Positions 15,906 through 25,095 of a stretch of 45,185 bases of DNA are shown in pieces; the stretch's first letter is position 1; each line of letters starts with the position of its first letter. The DNA is taken from contig CAYOPW010000014.1 in assembly GCA_964405975.1 (NCBI GenBank), positions 1-45,185 on the forward strand. Direction: 5' to 3'. The notes under the pieces are model-generated. The model did not search any database, was not told the origin of the DNA, and worked only from the letters and a program-made list of their open reading frames with translations. A program made the translations under genes and the position numbers. This stretch comes from Hyphomicrobium_A sp964405975 (GTDB lineage Bacteria; Pseudomonadota; Alphaproteobacteria; Rhizobiales; Hyphomicrobiaceae).

Positions 15906-16430
15906 ATGATGGCTCATTCAGCTTGGCTTGGCCTTGCGGTACGATCGCTCGCGATCGTTCTTACCTGCTTTGCAGTTGCAGCTTGCGCCAATCAGAGCAA
16001 CAAGCCGGAATCTGCGCTTACGGGACGCGACGGCTCGGTGACGCCCGGCACTCAGCGCGATTTCAGCGTGAATGTTGGCGACATCGTCTATTTCACCACC
16101 GATAGCAGCGATCTGACGCCTGAAGCCTCAGCCACGTTGCAGAAGCAGGCCCGCTGGCTCGCGCAGTACCCCCAGTTCACGATCACGATCGAAGGTCACG
16201 CGGATGAGCGCGGCACTCGCGAGTACAACATTGCGCTGGGTGCACGGCGCGCGACCACCGTTCGTAATTTCTTGGCCAGGACCGGCGTGAACGCGTCGCG
16301 GATTCGCACGATCTCCTATGGCAAGGAGCGTCCCGTCGCAGTCTGCAATGATATTTCCTGCTGGTCCCAGAATCGTCGTGCGCAGACTGTGCTGAACAGC
16401 CGGCCAGGTCCGATCGCATCGGGCAACTAG
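15906..16430 (+). CDS. pal: Pal, peptidoglycan-associated lipoprotein
   Basis: A 174-residue lipoprotein (lipobox AVAAC, Cys27). The OmpA-type peptidoglycan-binding domain is complete: VYFTTDSSDLTPEA, ITIEGHADERGTREYNIALGARRA with the diaminopimelate-contacting Asp and Arg, and SYGKERPVAVCNDISCWSQNRRA. Pal anchors the outer membrane to the wall and is the end point of the Tol system. Two consecutive ATG codons (15906 and 15909) follow GAAGGGATAA; either may be used. Confidence 0.96.
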   Translation: MMAHSAWLGLAVRSLAIVLTCFAVAACANQSNKPESALTGRDGSVTPGTQRDFSVNVGDIVYFTTDSSDLTPEASATLQKQARWLAQYPQFTITIEGHADERGTREYNIALGARRATTVRNFLARTGVNASRIRTISYGKERPVAVCNDISCWSQNRRAQTVLNSRPGPIASGN

Positions 16431-16571
16431 CTAACGCGCCAATTTCGCCTATTCGCGCAAAATGCCTCGGCGGTTCTTAGCCTTTTGCACCAGCCTCCAG
16501 GCACACTTTGGCCTCAATGGATGGCCATGAATTGTGCTCAATTTCGTAAGTTTGCGTACTGAGGGCACGCG

Positions 16572-17510
16572 ATGAAACGACTCCTGCGCGGATTGAGCAG
16601 GGTCACACGGCAGTGTGTGGTGGCCGCAGGTGTTACCACAATGCTCCTAGCACCCATTGTTCCTGCCAATGCGGGAGAGGTGTACCCCCTTAAGGTTGCC
16701 GGAGGTTATGGGACCTACGGTCCGCGTGAGCGCGCTGAGGAGCTTTATCTCGACGGAATGGAGAAGCTCCAGGCTGGCCGCCGCGAATGGGCCCGAAGGA
16801 CCTTCCAGAGCCTTATTGATCGCTATCCACAAACGCCGGCTGCCAAGCGCGCCCGCCGCAGACTCGGTGATCTCTATCCCGGCGCGAAACAACCAGCTGA
16901 ACAGGCATCGCCTGAATCGCCTGACGGTTCTGATGCGTCGCCGCCCGCAGCGGGGTTCGCTGCGCCCGTGCGGATTCCCGCCCCAGGACCCAAATGGGAC
17001 CGCGAAATGCGGCGCAGCGCAGCCATTCAAACAAGGATGCGCGCCGAGGCCGGTGATCGCATCTTCTTTAGCTCTGGCAGTGCTGCGCTGGGCAGCAAAG
17101 CCCGCTCAGCGCTGGCCGCCCAGGCGCAATGGCTGAATTTGAACCGAGGTGTCGAAGCCACGATCGAGGGCCATGCGGATGAGCCGGGCACAGATGAGCA
17201 AAACCTGATCCTTTCCGCCAGGCGCGCTGCGGCAGTCCGCCAGCGCCTCGTGGAGGAAGGCGTGGCAGCATTTCGCCTGGAAATTTTGGCGCGCGGGCGC
17301 ACACAGCGCGTGGCTGTCTGCCCTGAAGCGGAGTGCCGAGCGCAAAACCGGCGCGCCGTAACCATTGTCTTTGCCAGCGGGACGCATAAGCGGCTAGGTC
17401 GGCGCAGTGCCCCGAAAGCCTCCAACAGCGGCGAAACGAGGCAAATCGTGGGGCCGCCGCGACCCGTTAGCGCGACGGAAGTGCCGGAAAGGGTGGGCCT
17501 ACCGCGTTGA
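16572..17510 (+). CDS. Periplasmic TPR-OmpA fusion, second Pal-like protein
   Basis: A 312-residue exported protein with a signal peptide ending ANA (about residue 34) and no lipobox. Residues about 55-105 form a tetratricopeptide-like unit resembling the CpoB TPR (ELYLDGMEKLQAGRREWARRTFQSLI, RYPQTPAAKRARRRLGDLY). A proline/serine-rich linker follows, then an OmpA domain (about 155-265) with IEGHADEPGTDEQNLILSARRA and VCPEAECRAQNRRAV, close to Pal. A basic, low-complexity tail of about 45 residues ends the protein. It lies between pal and cpoB, so it probably binds peptidoglycan as a soluble partner of the Tol system. Confidence 0.82.
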   Translation: MKRLLRGLSRVTRQCVVAAGVTTMLLAPIVPANAGEVYPLKVAGGYGTYGPRERAEELYLDGMEKLQAGRREWARRTFQSLIDRYPQTPAAKRARRRLGDLYPGAKQPAEQASPESPDGSDASPPAAGFAAPVRIPAPGPKWDREMRRSAAIQTRMRAEAGDRIFFSSGSAALGSKARSALAAQAQWLNLNRGVEATIEGHADEPGTDEQNLILSARRAAAVRQRLVEEGVAAFRLEILARGRTQRVAVCPEAECRAQNRRAVTIVFASGTHKRLGRRSAPKASNSGETRQIVGPPRPVSATEVPERVGLPR

Positions 17511-17675
17511 CAACCGGTGGGTTAGTATCAAAACGGTGGAAAGCTTTCCCACGGGCACACAGCAATCGGCTGGGTGCTGTGGCCCCAAGCGGCACAAATT
17601 CGCGTGCTCAATACTCCGCTCGATACAATGGACACATTCCTTCGATAGCTCCTTCGGATCGGAAATGCTTCGCCC

Positions 17676-18725
17676 ATGCAGCAGCACACTGGCCTCATGT
17701 TTATAGGTGCTCTCATCGCCGTGCTCCTCGTGTTAACGGGCTCCGCACCTGCGGAGCCGGCGGGTGACGGCGTTGAGCGGGCCTGGCAGCTTGCGCAGGC
17801 GCAGCCGCGGCCTGAACAGCCTAGTGCGCAAACTCCATCGCGACAGGAGAACCCAGCCCCGCAGTCGGTTCCAGCCGCGGGCAGCGATTCCGGACTTGGG
17901 AGGCGCGTGGAACAACTCGAGGAACAACTCGTCGACATGCAGGTCGTCGTTGGGACGTTGCAATCGCTGGCACGCGCCGGCCCATCCTCTGGCCCTTCGG
18001 CAGGCAACAGTGCGTCAAGCTATTATAGCGGCGCCGAAAGCGGGCGCATCGATGCGCTCGAGACGCAAATTCGTGCGTTAACCGCGCAGATAGAACAGAT
18101 CGCCAATCAAGTGCGCGCTCTGGGTGCACAGCCCCGCCGCAGTGATGCCGGCAGTGCCCCGGGTTTAGGTTCGGGCCAGTCCCAGGCAGCGGAAATGTCG
18201 AGTTTTGGTTCAACCACGATTACGGCAGGCTCAGATGACGCGATTGGCGGATTCATCGAAAGGCAGGACGTGCCTTCCGATTCCGTTGCAGCTCTTCCGC
18301 CAGCCAGTCCCAACCCGCAAGCGGGTCTGAGCCAGTCGGGAAATCCCAAGCAACTCTATGAGACAGCCTACGGCTATCTGATGCAGCGAGACTATGGTGC
18401 AGCGCAGGCGGCCTTCGAGGATTTCCTCACCCGCTATCCTAATGACTCACTTGCTGGCAACGCGCAGTATTGGCTGGGCGAGGCCTATTTCGTGCGGGGT
18501 CAATACAAGGCCGCAGCTGGCGCCTTCCTCAAGGGATACCAAAGCTACTCTGGAAACGCTCGCGCTCCTGACAGCTTGCTGAAGCTTGCCATGTCACTGG
18601 ACCGGCTAGGGCAAAAGGATGCCGCCTGCTCCTCATATGCAGAGCTCACCACGAAATTCCCTAATGCGCCGCAAAACGTCAAAATGCGCGCCAAGTCGGA
18701 GCGCCAGCGCGTCGGCTGTCCCTAA
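17676..18725 (+). CDS. cpoB: CpoB (YbgF), Tol-Pal coordinator
   Basis: A 349-residue exported protein. A signal sequence (residues 1 to about 27) is followed by an N-terminal coiled coil (LGRRVEQLEEQLVDMQVVV and IDALETQIRALTAQIEQIAN). A low-complexity linker of some 90 residues leads to C-terminal TPR repeats (LYETAYGYLMQRDYGAAQAAFEDF, YWLGEAYFVRGQYKAAAGAF, KLAMSLDRLGQKDAACSSY). CpoB couples Tol function to wall synthesis during division. It closes the tol cluster and is followed by tilS. Confidence 0.92.
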   Translation: MQQHTGLMFIGALIAVLLVLTGSAPAEPAGDGVERAWQLAQAQPRPEQPSAQTPSRQENPAPQSVPAAGSDSGLGRRVEQLEEQLVDMQVVVGTLQSLARAGPSSGPSAGNSASSYYSGAESGRIDALETQIRALTAQIEQIANQVRALGAQPRRSDAGSAPGLGSGQSQAAEMSSFGSTTITAGSDDAIGGFIERQDVPSDSVAALPPASPNPQAGLSQSGNPKQLYETAYGYLMQRDYGAAQAAFEDFLTRYPNDSLAGNAQYWLGEAYFVRGQYKAAAGAFLKGYQSYSGNARAPDSLLKLAMSLDRLGQKDAACSSYAELTTKFPNAPQNVKMRAKSERQRVGCP

Positions 18726-18744
18726 TGACGACACGCGCCGCGCG

Positions 18745-20070
18745 GTGATCGCAGCAGAGCCAATCAGCGATGCCGAGCGTGATGCGCGGCTGGCGGTGCT
18801 TCAGCCATTTCGTGTTCTCATCCTTGCCGTGTCGGGCGGTGCGGACAGCATCGCAATGATGCATCTCATTGCTGGCTGGCTGCGATTGCACACCGATACT
18901 CAGCGCAAGATCATGGTTGCAACGGTTGATCACGGCATGCGGCCTGAAGCTGCTCGCGAAGCGCAATGGGTGGCAAGCCAAGCCCGCGCCCTTGGGCTTG
19001 CCCACGAGACGCTCGCGTGGGTTGGAGAAAAGCCGGAAGCGGGAATTCAGGATGCGGCGCGCTCCGCGCGCTATCGCCTTTTGGCAGAATTGAGCTGGCG
19101 CTTGCGCGACGATGACCCCGTGGCGATCGTAACAGCCCACACGCAAGACGATCAGGCTGAGACATTGATCATGCGGCTTGCGCGCGGCAGCGGCCTTGAC
19201 GGTCTGACGGGTATGTCCACCGCGCGGCGTCTCGGCCGCGATGCGAACTGTAAACTGGTGCGCCCATTCTTGGATTTTCCCGGTGCGCGTCTCCGCGCAA
19301 CGCTCAGATCCCAGGGGCTTGAGTGGATTGAAGACCCCAGTAACGAGCAGAACCAATTTGAGCGCGTGCGCGTGCGCAAAGCACGTGGCGAGCTTGAGGG
19401 GCTCGGTTTGACGAACGAAAAAATTGCGCTCAGCGCTGAGCGGCTGGAGCGCGCCCGTGCCGCGCTCGATGCGGCAACCGATCAGCTCCAGTTGGAATTA
19501 GATCTCGATGTGCACGAGGGTGCATTCGCAGAATTCGATGAGCAGGCTTTCTTGGCTGCCGCAGAAGAATTGCGTTTACGGCTTCTCGCGCGATTGGTCT
19601 CTTCGTTCGGAGGGCAAGACGATCCTGCGCGCCTCGCCAAACTTGAGGCATTGAACGATCGTCTTGCACAACGGGGCTTTGAGGCTGCCACGCTCGGGGG
19701 CTGTATCGTCTTTCGGCGTGGCGGCAAGCTCTGTGTCGCACGTGAGCCGGGCCGCGAGGGTTTACCCGATCTCGTTTTGGCACCGGGGCACTTTGCCACG
19801 TGGGATCGGAGATTCAGAGTATGGGCTTCACCGGAGCTGGAGCACGCGCTTAACGTTCGCGCACTGGGTAGCGACGAATTTGCGCAGCTGCGTAAGCAAC
19901 TTGAAGGCGCCAATGCGGTCCCGCCAGCCCGCGCTGCAGCATCGCTACCGTCATTCTGGAAGGGGGAGGAGCTGTTTGCCGTTCCCCAGCTTTTTCAAAC
20001 GCCACACCCATTTGCGGGCCTAGGATCCAGCGGGCAGCCGCTCTGCTCGGCGGAATTCCTTTGGTACTAG
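18745..20070 (+). CDS. tilS: tRNA(Ile)-lysidine synthetase TilS
   Basis: A 441-residue TilS, which attaches lysine to C34 of tRNA-Ile(CAU) using ATP. The PP-loop motif SGGADS is at residues 30-35, followed by ATVDHGMRPEA, THAHTQDD-type residues (TAHTQDDQAETLIMRLARGSG) and RPFLDF. The GTG at 18745 gives the usual short N-terminus; an ATG at 18664 in the same frame overlaps cpoB by 62 bases. Neither has a strong ribosome site. A TilS start soon after the cpoB stop is common in this order. Confidence 0.93.
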   Translation: MIAAEPISDAERDARLAVLQPFRVLILAVSGGADSIAMMHLIAGWLRLHTDTQRKIMVATVDHGMRPEAAREAQWVASQARALGLAHETLAWVGEKPEAGIQDAARSARYRLLAELSWRLRDDDPVAIVTAHTQDDQAETLIMRLARGSGLDGLTGMSTARRLGRDANCKLVRPFLDFPGARLRATLRSQGLEWIEDPSNEQNQFERVRVRKARGELEGLGLTNEKIALSAERLERARAALDAATDQLQLELDLDVHEGAFAEFDEQAFLAAAEELRLRLLARLVSSFGGQDDPARLAKLEALNDRLAQRGFEAATLGGCIVFRRGGKLCVAREPGREGLPDLVLAPGHFATWDRRFRVWASPELEHALNVRALGSDEFAQLRKQLEGANAVPPARAAASLPSFWKGEELFAVPQLFQTPHPFAGLGSSGQPLCSAEFLWY

Positions 20071-20171
20071 GGTGCGATAAGTCTTTTTAGGATCGGCAGA
20101 TTCGGCGGTGCGGCCTTTGCTCAGTAGCAAATTTGGCGACGTTAAGCTTATTGGGAGGCTCGACCCTGTAA

Positions 20172-20200
20172 CTTGGCAAGGAACGCGGTGATACTTATGT
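20172..20200 (+). promoter_or_regulatory. Candidate heat-shock (sigma-32/RpoH) promoter of ftsH
   Basis: CTTG (20172-20175), 18 bases, then CTTATGT (20194-20200). This matches the alphaproteobacterial RpoH pattern CTTG-N17/18-CyTATnT at every defined position. It lies 82 bases before the ftsH start codon. Confidence 0.6.
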
Positions 20201-20282
20201 TAACGGGGCTCCCGGGGGCTACGTCCGGATCAATCCTGCATTCGGGTATCTTAGTGCGCCTGCGGGTTGTAATAGGAACGCA

Positions 20283-22217
20283 ATGAATTCAAATTTTCAA
20301 AAGCTTGCCATCTGGGTTGCGATCCTGGTTCTGCTGGCGGCGCTGTTTAACCTCTTCAATCTTTCCGCTCAGGGCCAGCGCCCCAATGAGATCACCTACT
20401 CAGAATTTTTGAGTGCGGTCGACGGGGGCAAGGTCTCCGAGGTGATGCTGACGGGCAATCGCATCGAAGGCACGATGCGTGATGGTGCCGCTAAGTTCTC
20501 CACCTACGCGCCGCAAGATCCCACGCTGGTGGATCGGCTGCAAAAGCAGCACGTCAATTTCAGTGCGCGCCCCTCAGATAAGGATGCGCCCTCTATCATG
20601 AACATGCTGCTGAGCTGGTTCCCCATGCTGCTCCTCATTGCAGTGTGGATCTTCTTTATGCGCCAGATGCAGTCAGGTTCGGGCCGCGCCATGGGCTTTG
20701 GCAAGTCTAAAGCCAAGCTGCTGACGGAACGCCACGGGCGTGTGACCTTTGAGGATGTTGCAGGCGTCGACGAGGCCAAGGACGACTTGCAAGAGATCGT
20801 CGAGTTTCTGCGCGATCCGCAGAAGTTCCAGCGCCTTGGCGGCCGCATCCCGCGCGGTGCGTTACTAGTTGGCCCGCCCGGCACCGGTAAAACGCTGCTT
20901 GCGCGCGCTATTGCGGGCGAAGCCAATGTGCCCTTCTTCACGATCTCGGGCTCCGACTTCGTGGAGATGTTCGTGGGTGTTGGCGCATCGCGTGTGCGCG
21001 ACATGTTTGAGCAAGCAAAGAAGAATGCACCTTGCATTATCTTCATTGACGAAATTGATGCCGTTGGACGTCATCGCGGCGCAGGTCTCGGTGGCGGCAA
21101 CGACGAGCGCGAGCAAACGCTCAATCAGCTCCTCGTCGAAATGGATGGCTTTGAGGCCAACGAAGGCATCATTCTTATCGCGGCGACCAACCGGCCCGAT
21201 GTGTTGGATCCTGCCCTCCTGCGTCCCGGCCGCTTCGACCGGCAGATCATGGTGCCCAACCCCGACGTTTCAGGCCGCGAAAAGATTCTGCGCGTGCACA
21301 TGCGCAAGGTTCCTGTTGCGCCCGATGTCGATCCCAAAGTGATCGCGCGCGGTACGCCCGGCTTCTCTGGCGCCGACCTGGCCAACCTCGTCAACGAGGC
21401 GGCATTGTTGGCCGCGCGCCGCAACAAGCGGCTCGTGACGCAGAACGAATTTGAAGATGCCAAGGACAAGGTTATGATGGGCGCGGAGCGGCGCTCCATG
21501 GCCATGACTGAGGAAGAGAAGCTTGCCACCGCTTACCACGAGGGAGGGCATGCGCTCGTCAGCATCAAGGTTCCCGGCGGCGATCCACTCCACAAGGTCA
21601 CGATCATTCCGCGCGGGCGCGCGCTGGGCGTCACCATGAACCTGCCGGAGCGTGACAAGCTTAGCTATTCCAAGCAGTGGTGTGAGGCGCGTATCGCGAT
21701 GGCCTTTGGCGGTCGTATTGCCGAGCAGCTGATCTACGGCAAGGATCACCTCAATACGGGCGCGTCTAGCGACATCATGCAAGCAACCGACCTTGCACGG
21801 CGCATGGTCACCGAATGGGGCATGAGCGAGAAGCTTGGTCCCCTGCGCTATAATGAGAACCAGCAAGAGGTCTTCCTCGGCCACGCCATTACGCAGCGGC
21901 AGAATATGTCGGAAGACACAGCGAAGCTCATTGACCAGGAGATTCGCCGCATCGTGACCGAAGGCGAGGAGAAAGCGCGCGAGGTTTTGGGCGGGCACCG
22001 CACAGAGCTCGAAGCGATCACGCAGGCCCTCATGGAGTTTGAGACCATCACCGGCGAAGAGGTGAAGGCCTTGATGCGCGGCGAGAAGATTGTGCGCGCA
22101 CCAGATGAGGACGAGCCGGCTGAAACGGTCAGCTCGGCGGTTCCCTCTACAGGCAGCCGGGCGCGTCCTCGCAGCGAGCCGGACACCGGCGGCATGGAGC
22201 CTCAACCGCAATCGTGA
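20283..22217 (+). CDS. ftsH: ATP-dependent zinc metalloprotease FtsH
   Basis: A 644-residue membrane-anchored AAA+ protease that degrades misfolded membrane proteins and regulators. Membrane helices are at about residues 7-27 and 105-126, flanking a periplasmic domain. The AAA domain has Walker A GPPGTGKT (197-204), Walker B IIFIDE (252-257) and the second region of homology ATNRPDVLDPALLRPGRFDR. The zinc site HEGGH is at 419-423. A low-complexity tail ends the protein. GAACGC precedes the ATG. A probable heat-shock promoter lies upstream and a terminator downstream, so ftsH may be expressed alone. Confidence 0.98.
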   Translation: MNSNFQKLAIWVAILVLLAALFNLFNLSAQGQRPNEITYSEFLSAVDGGKVSEVMLTGNRIEGTMRDGAAKFSTYAPQDPTLVDRLQKQHVNFSARPSDKDAPSIMNMLLSWFPMLLLIAVWIFFMRQMQSGSGRAMGFGKSKAKLLTERHGRVTFEDVAGVDEAKDDLQEIVEFLRDPQKFQRLGGRIPRGALLVGPPGTGKTLLARAIAGEANVPFFTISGSDFVEMFVGVGASRVRDMFEQAKKNAPCIIFIDEIDAVGRHRGAGLGGGNDEREQTLNQLLVEMDGFEANEGIILIAATNRPDVLDPALLRPGRFDRQIMVPNPDVSGREKILRVHMRKVPVAPDVDPKVIARGTPGFSGADLANLVNEAALLAARRNKRLVTQNEFEDAKDKVMMGAERRSMAMTEEEKLATAYHEGGHALVSIKVPGGDPLHKVTIIPRGRALGVTMNLPERDKLSYSKQWCEARIAMAFGGRIAEQLIYGKDHLNTGASSDIMQATDLARRMVTEWGMSEKLGPLRYNENQQEVFLGHAITQRQNMSEDTAKLIDQEIRRIVTEGEEKAREVLGGHRTELEAITQALMEFETITGEEVKALMRGEKIVRAPDEDEPAETVSSAVPSTGSRARPRSEPDTGGMEPQPQS

Positions 22218-22263
22218 TGAGCACGACTTGTGCCATTCTTAGGCGGTGATGAACGTCTTATAA

Positions 22264-22300
22264 GTTGCGGCCGCGGGAAATCTCGCGGCCGTAGCTTTTT
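22264..22300 (+). terminator. Rho-independent terminator of ftsH
   Basis: A perfect CGGCCGCG/CGCGGCCG stem (22268-22275 with 22284-22291), extendable on both sides with G:U pairs, is followed directly by TTTTT. It ends 16 bases before the folP start codon, so folP depends on read-through or on a promoter hidden here. Confidence 0.88.
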
Positions 22301-22315
22301 GAGGAGAGCGGGGGC

Positions 22316-23401
22316 ATGCAGCGCTCCATCTACATCCGCCCAGTGGGCCTGTTCCCTGCGCCGCTGGAAAAGGGCGAACAGGCATGGGGCGGGTTGCCGC
22401 TCGCGGGTCAGCCGTTGCGTTTCGCGGCGGTGGAAATCATCGAGCGCGACGGCAAAACCGTCAATCGACGTATTGTAGCCCTTGGAGATGCGTTCGAGCG
22501 AGAATGGGGCCGGCACACTCTTGCCGCCTCTGATCTCTTGGAAGCCATTCGCCAGCCACGCGCGCGTCTTGCCGGTTTGGCGCTCGATCGCACGCGCATC
22601 ATGGGTATCGTTAATGTAACCCCTGATAGTTTTTCCGACGGCGGAATGCTGGGCACGGCCCAAGATGCGATCGATCATGGGCTGCGGCTTGCCGAGCAGG
22701 GCGCTGACATTCTCGACATAGGCGGCGAATCAACGCGACCCGGAGCCGATCTCGTATCGCTTGAGGACGAACTTGCACGCGTTATGCCCGTCATCGAAGG
22801 ACTGCGAGCCAATACGGATACGTTGATTTCCATCGATACCCGAAAGGCGGAAGTGATGCGCCGCGCTGCGGCGGCGGGTGTGGACATCGTCAATGACGTC
22901 TCAGCTTTGACGCACGACCCACAGTCCCTCGCGGTCGCGGCTGAGACAGGCTTGCCCGTCATCCTGATGCACGCGCAAGGTGACCCCAAGACGATGAACG
23001 ACGACCCGCAATACTGCGATGTTGTGCTCGACGTCTTCGACTTTCTGGAAAGGCGTATCGCGGCCTGCGAAGCGGCTGGCATTGCGAAGTCAAAGCTCGT
23101 GGCTGATCCTGGTATTGGGTTCGGAAAGCATCTCCATCACAACGTCGCCGTGATGTCGGCGCTGTCACTTTATCACGCCCTGGGAGTTCCGATTTTGCTC
23201 GGCGCCTCGCGCAAAAAGCTGATCGATCACATCTGCGATATCCCCAACCCGAAGGATAGGGTCCCCGGCTCTCTGGCCGCCGCCCTGGCGGGAGCCGCCC
23301 AAGGCGTCCAGATCGTTCGCGTGCACGATGTGGCCGCGACCCGCCAGGCTTTGGCCGTGTGGGAGGCCGCCTTCAGCGAAACGAACGAGATCCAAAGCTA
23401 A
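22316..23401 (+). CDS. folP: Dihydropteroate synthase
   Basis: A 361-residue DHPS, which condenses p-aminobenzoate with dihydropterin pyrophosphate in folate synthesis (the sulfonamide target). The core starts at about residue 94: IMGIVNVTPDSFSDGG, DIGGESTRPGA, SIDTRKAEVMRRA, NDVSALTHD, ILMHAQGDPKTM, VADPGIGFGK and LLGASRKKLI. About 93 residues precede it, more than in typical bacterial enzymes of about 280 residues. GAGGAGAGCGGGGGC is the ribosome site. Confidence 0.95.
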   Translation: MQRSIYIRPVGLFPAPLEKGEQAWGGLPLAGQPLRFAAVEIIERDGKTVNRRIVALGDAFEREWGRHTLAASDLLEAIRQPRARLAGLALDRTRIMGIVNVTPDSFSDGGMLGTAQDAIDHGLRLAEQGADILDIGGESTRPGADLVSLEDELARVMPVIEGLRANTDTLISIDTRKAEVMRRAAAAGVDIVNDVSALTHDPQSLAVAAETGLPVILMHAQGDPKTMNDDPQYCDVVLDVFDFLERRIAACEAAGIAKSKLVADPGIGFGKHLHHNVAVMSALSLYHALGVPILLGASRKKLIDHICDIPNPKDRVPGSLAAALAGAAQGVQIVRVHDVAATRQALAVWEAAFSETNEIQS

Positions 23402-23496
23402 TCTTTGGAAAAGTGTTGCCTGCACACCATATTGCCAAGGTTTTCACCTTTGTTAGGGGTCCTGGTGTAAGGTTCGAGAATACCTTTTTACTTCCG

Positions 23497-23508
23497 GAAG
23501 GCGCCTTC
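23497..23508. repeat. Twelve-base perfect palindrome upstream of glmM
   Basis: GAAGGCGCCTTC reads the same on both strands. It lies about 100 bases before the glmM start and could be a dimeric-protein site; nothing else supports this. Confidence 0.25.
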
Positions 23509-23610
23509 AGGCCGCAATAGTGGCCTGGGGGAATTCACTATCACAGATCAACAGGCCGGGCAGCTTAAGCAGCACCACCGGTGACACAGGTTCGAGTTGC
23601 GAGGGGACGC

Positions 23611-24960
23611 ATGTCGCGCCGATATTTCGGAACTGACGGGATTCGCGGACTTGCCAATCGCCATCCGATGACATCGGAGGTGGCGCTCAAGGTTGGTATG
23701 GCCGCTGGAAAAATTTTCCAGAACGGGGCGCATCGTCATCGCGTCGTCATTGGTAAGGACACGCGCCTGTCGGGTTACATGCTCGAGGCCGCGCTCATGT
23801 CCGGCTTCACCGCGGTCGGCATGGATGTCTTCCTGTTAGGGCCGATGCCGGCGCCCGCCGTTGCCATGCTAACCCGTTCGTTGCGTGCCGACCTCGGCGT
23901 CATGATTTCCGCGTCTCACAATCCGTACGGCGACAACGGCATCAAGCTATTTGATCCCGACGGCTACAAACTTTCCAATGAAACGGAACGCCAGATTGAA
24001 CAACTTGTCGATGGCGATGCGACCGCCCTGCTTGCCGGCGCCGACGCCATTGGGCGTGCAACGCGCGTTGAGAGTGCGCAAGAGCGCTACATCGAGTTTG
24101 CAAAGCGTACGCTGCCCAAGAATCTGCGCCTCGACGGTCTTAGGATTGTCATCGATTGCGCAAACGGGGCGGGCTACAAGGTGGCGCCCGAAGCGCTTTG
24201 GGAACTTGGTGCCGAGGTGATCAAGGTGGGCGTCGATCCCAATGGTCGCAACATCAACCACAAATGCGGGTCGACAGCACCTGAAGCACTTATAGACAAG
24301 GTGCGCGAGGTTCGCGCCGACATTGGAATAGCGCTCGACGGTGACGCTGATCGCGTCGTGATTATCAACGAGTGTGGCGAGATCGTCGATGGTGATCAGC
24401 TCATGGCCGTGATCGCCGAGACGTGGCACCGGCGCGGAAGGCTTGCGGCCGGAGGCGTGGTGGCCACAGTGATGAGCAACCTGGGTCTTGAGCGTTACTT
24501 GAAGAGCATTGGGCTTACGCTCACGCGTACACCCGTCGGCGACCGCTACGTCGTCGAGCACATGCGCAAGCACGGCTATAACGTTGGGGGCGAGCAGTCA
24601 GGTCACATCGTGCTGTCGGATTTCGTTACGACGGGCGACGGGCTTGTCACCGCTCTCCAAATCCTCGCCGTCGTGGTCTCGACTGGTAAACCCGTAAGCG
24701 AGGTCACAAGCCGGTTTGAGCCGCTACCACAGATCTTGCAGAACGTGCGATACGCTAACGGTCGGCCGCTTGAGGATGCCCGCGTCGTGCGCGCTATCGA
24801 TTCAGGCAAGGCCAAGCTCGGTCAGACCGGCCGCCTTGTCATTCGCCCCTCCGGCACCGAACCGGTCATTCGCGTCATGGGCGAAGGCGACGACGAAGGG
24901 CTGGTCTTAATGGTCGTTGGCGACATTGTCGAAGCCGTCAGGGCTGCTGCCGCCACCTGA
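23611..24960 (+). CDS. glmM: Phosphoglucosamine mutase GlmM
   Basis: A 449-residue enzyme that converts glucosamine-6-phosphate to glucosamine-1-phosphate for UDP-GlcNAc synthesis. It starts MSRRYFGTDGIRG. The catalytic phosphoserine is Ser102 in MISASHNPYGDNGIKLF, the metal loop is DGDADR (243-248), the sugar-recognition loop is GGEQSGH, and the phosphate-binding loop is RPSGTEPVIRVM. The ATG at 23611 follows GAGGGGACGC; a GTG 30 bases upstream would add ten non-conserved residues. Confidence 0.97.
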   Translation: MSRRYFGTDGIRGLANRHPMTSEVALKVGMAAGKIFQNGAHRHRVVIGKDTRLSGYMLEAALMSGFTAVGMDVFLLGPMPAPAVAMLTRSLRADLGVMISASHNPYGDNGIKLFDPDGYKLSNETERQIEQLVDGDATALLAGADAIGRATRVESAQERYIEFAKRTLPKNLRLDGLRIVIDCANGAGYKVAPEALWELGAEVIKVGVDPNGRNINHKCGSTAPEALIDKVREVRADIGIALDGDADRVVIINECGEIVDGDQLMAVIAETWHRRGRLAAGGVVATVMSNLGLERYLKSIGLTLTRTPVGDRYVVEHMRKHGYNVGGEQSGHIVLSDFVTTGDGLVTALQILAVVVSTGKPVSEVTSRFEPLPQILQNVRYANGRPLEDARVVRAIDSGKAKLGQTGRLVIRPSGTEPVIRVMGEGDDEGLVLMVVGDIVEAVRAAAAT

Positions 24961-25037
24961 CGATGGCCGCGCGATCTCATTACATCGTTTTTATTGATGC
25001 CATTGCGTCGCCAATTCCGCATTCGGTGCGCTCTCTC

Positions 25038-25053
25038 TTAAGACATTGTTAAC
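25038..25053. promoter_or_regulatory. CtrA box 1 upstream of the barrel gene
   Basis: TTAA-GACATTG-TTAAC, an exact fit to the CtrA site. It lies 77 bases after the glmM stop and about 335 bases before the barrel gene. Confidence 0.55.
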
Positions 25054-25095
25054 CCGCCAGGCATGCCGCCCGGCTGTGCCGCATTGAGACGGAAG

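Noticed and set aside
21270..22211. Reverse frame of 313 codons inside ftsH
   Set aside because: FtsH is complete on the forward strand with all catalytic motifs; this is a shadow.
23947..24573. Reverse frame of 208 codons inside glmM
   Set aside because: It is antisense to conserved GlmM motifs and has no signature of its own.
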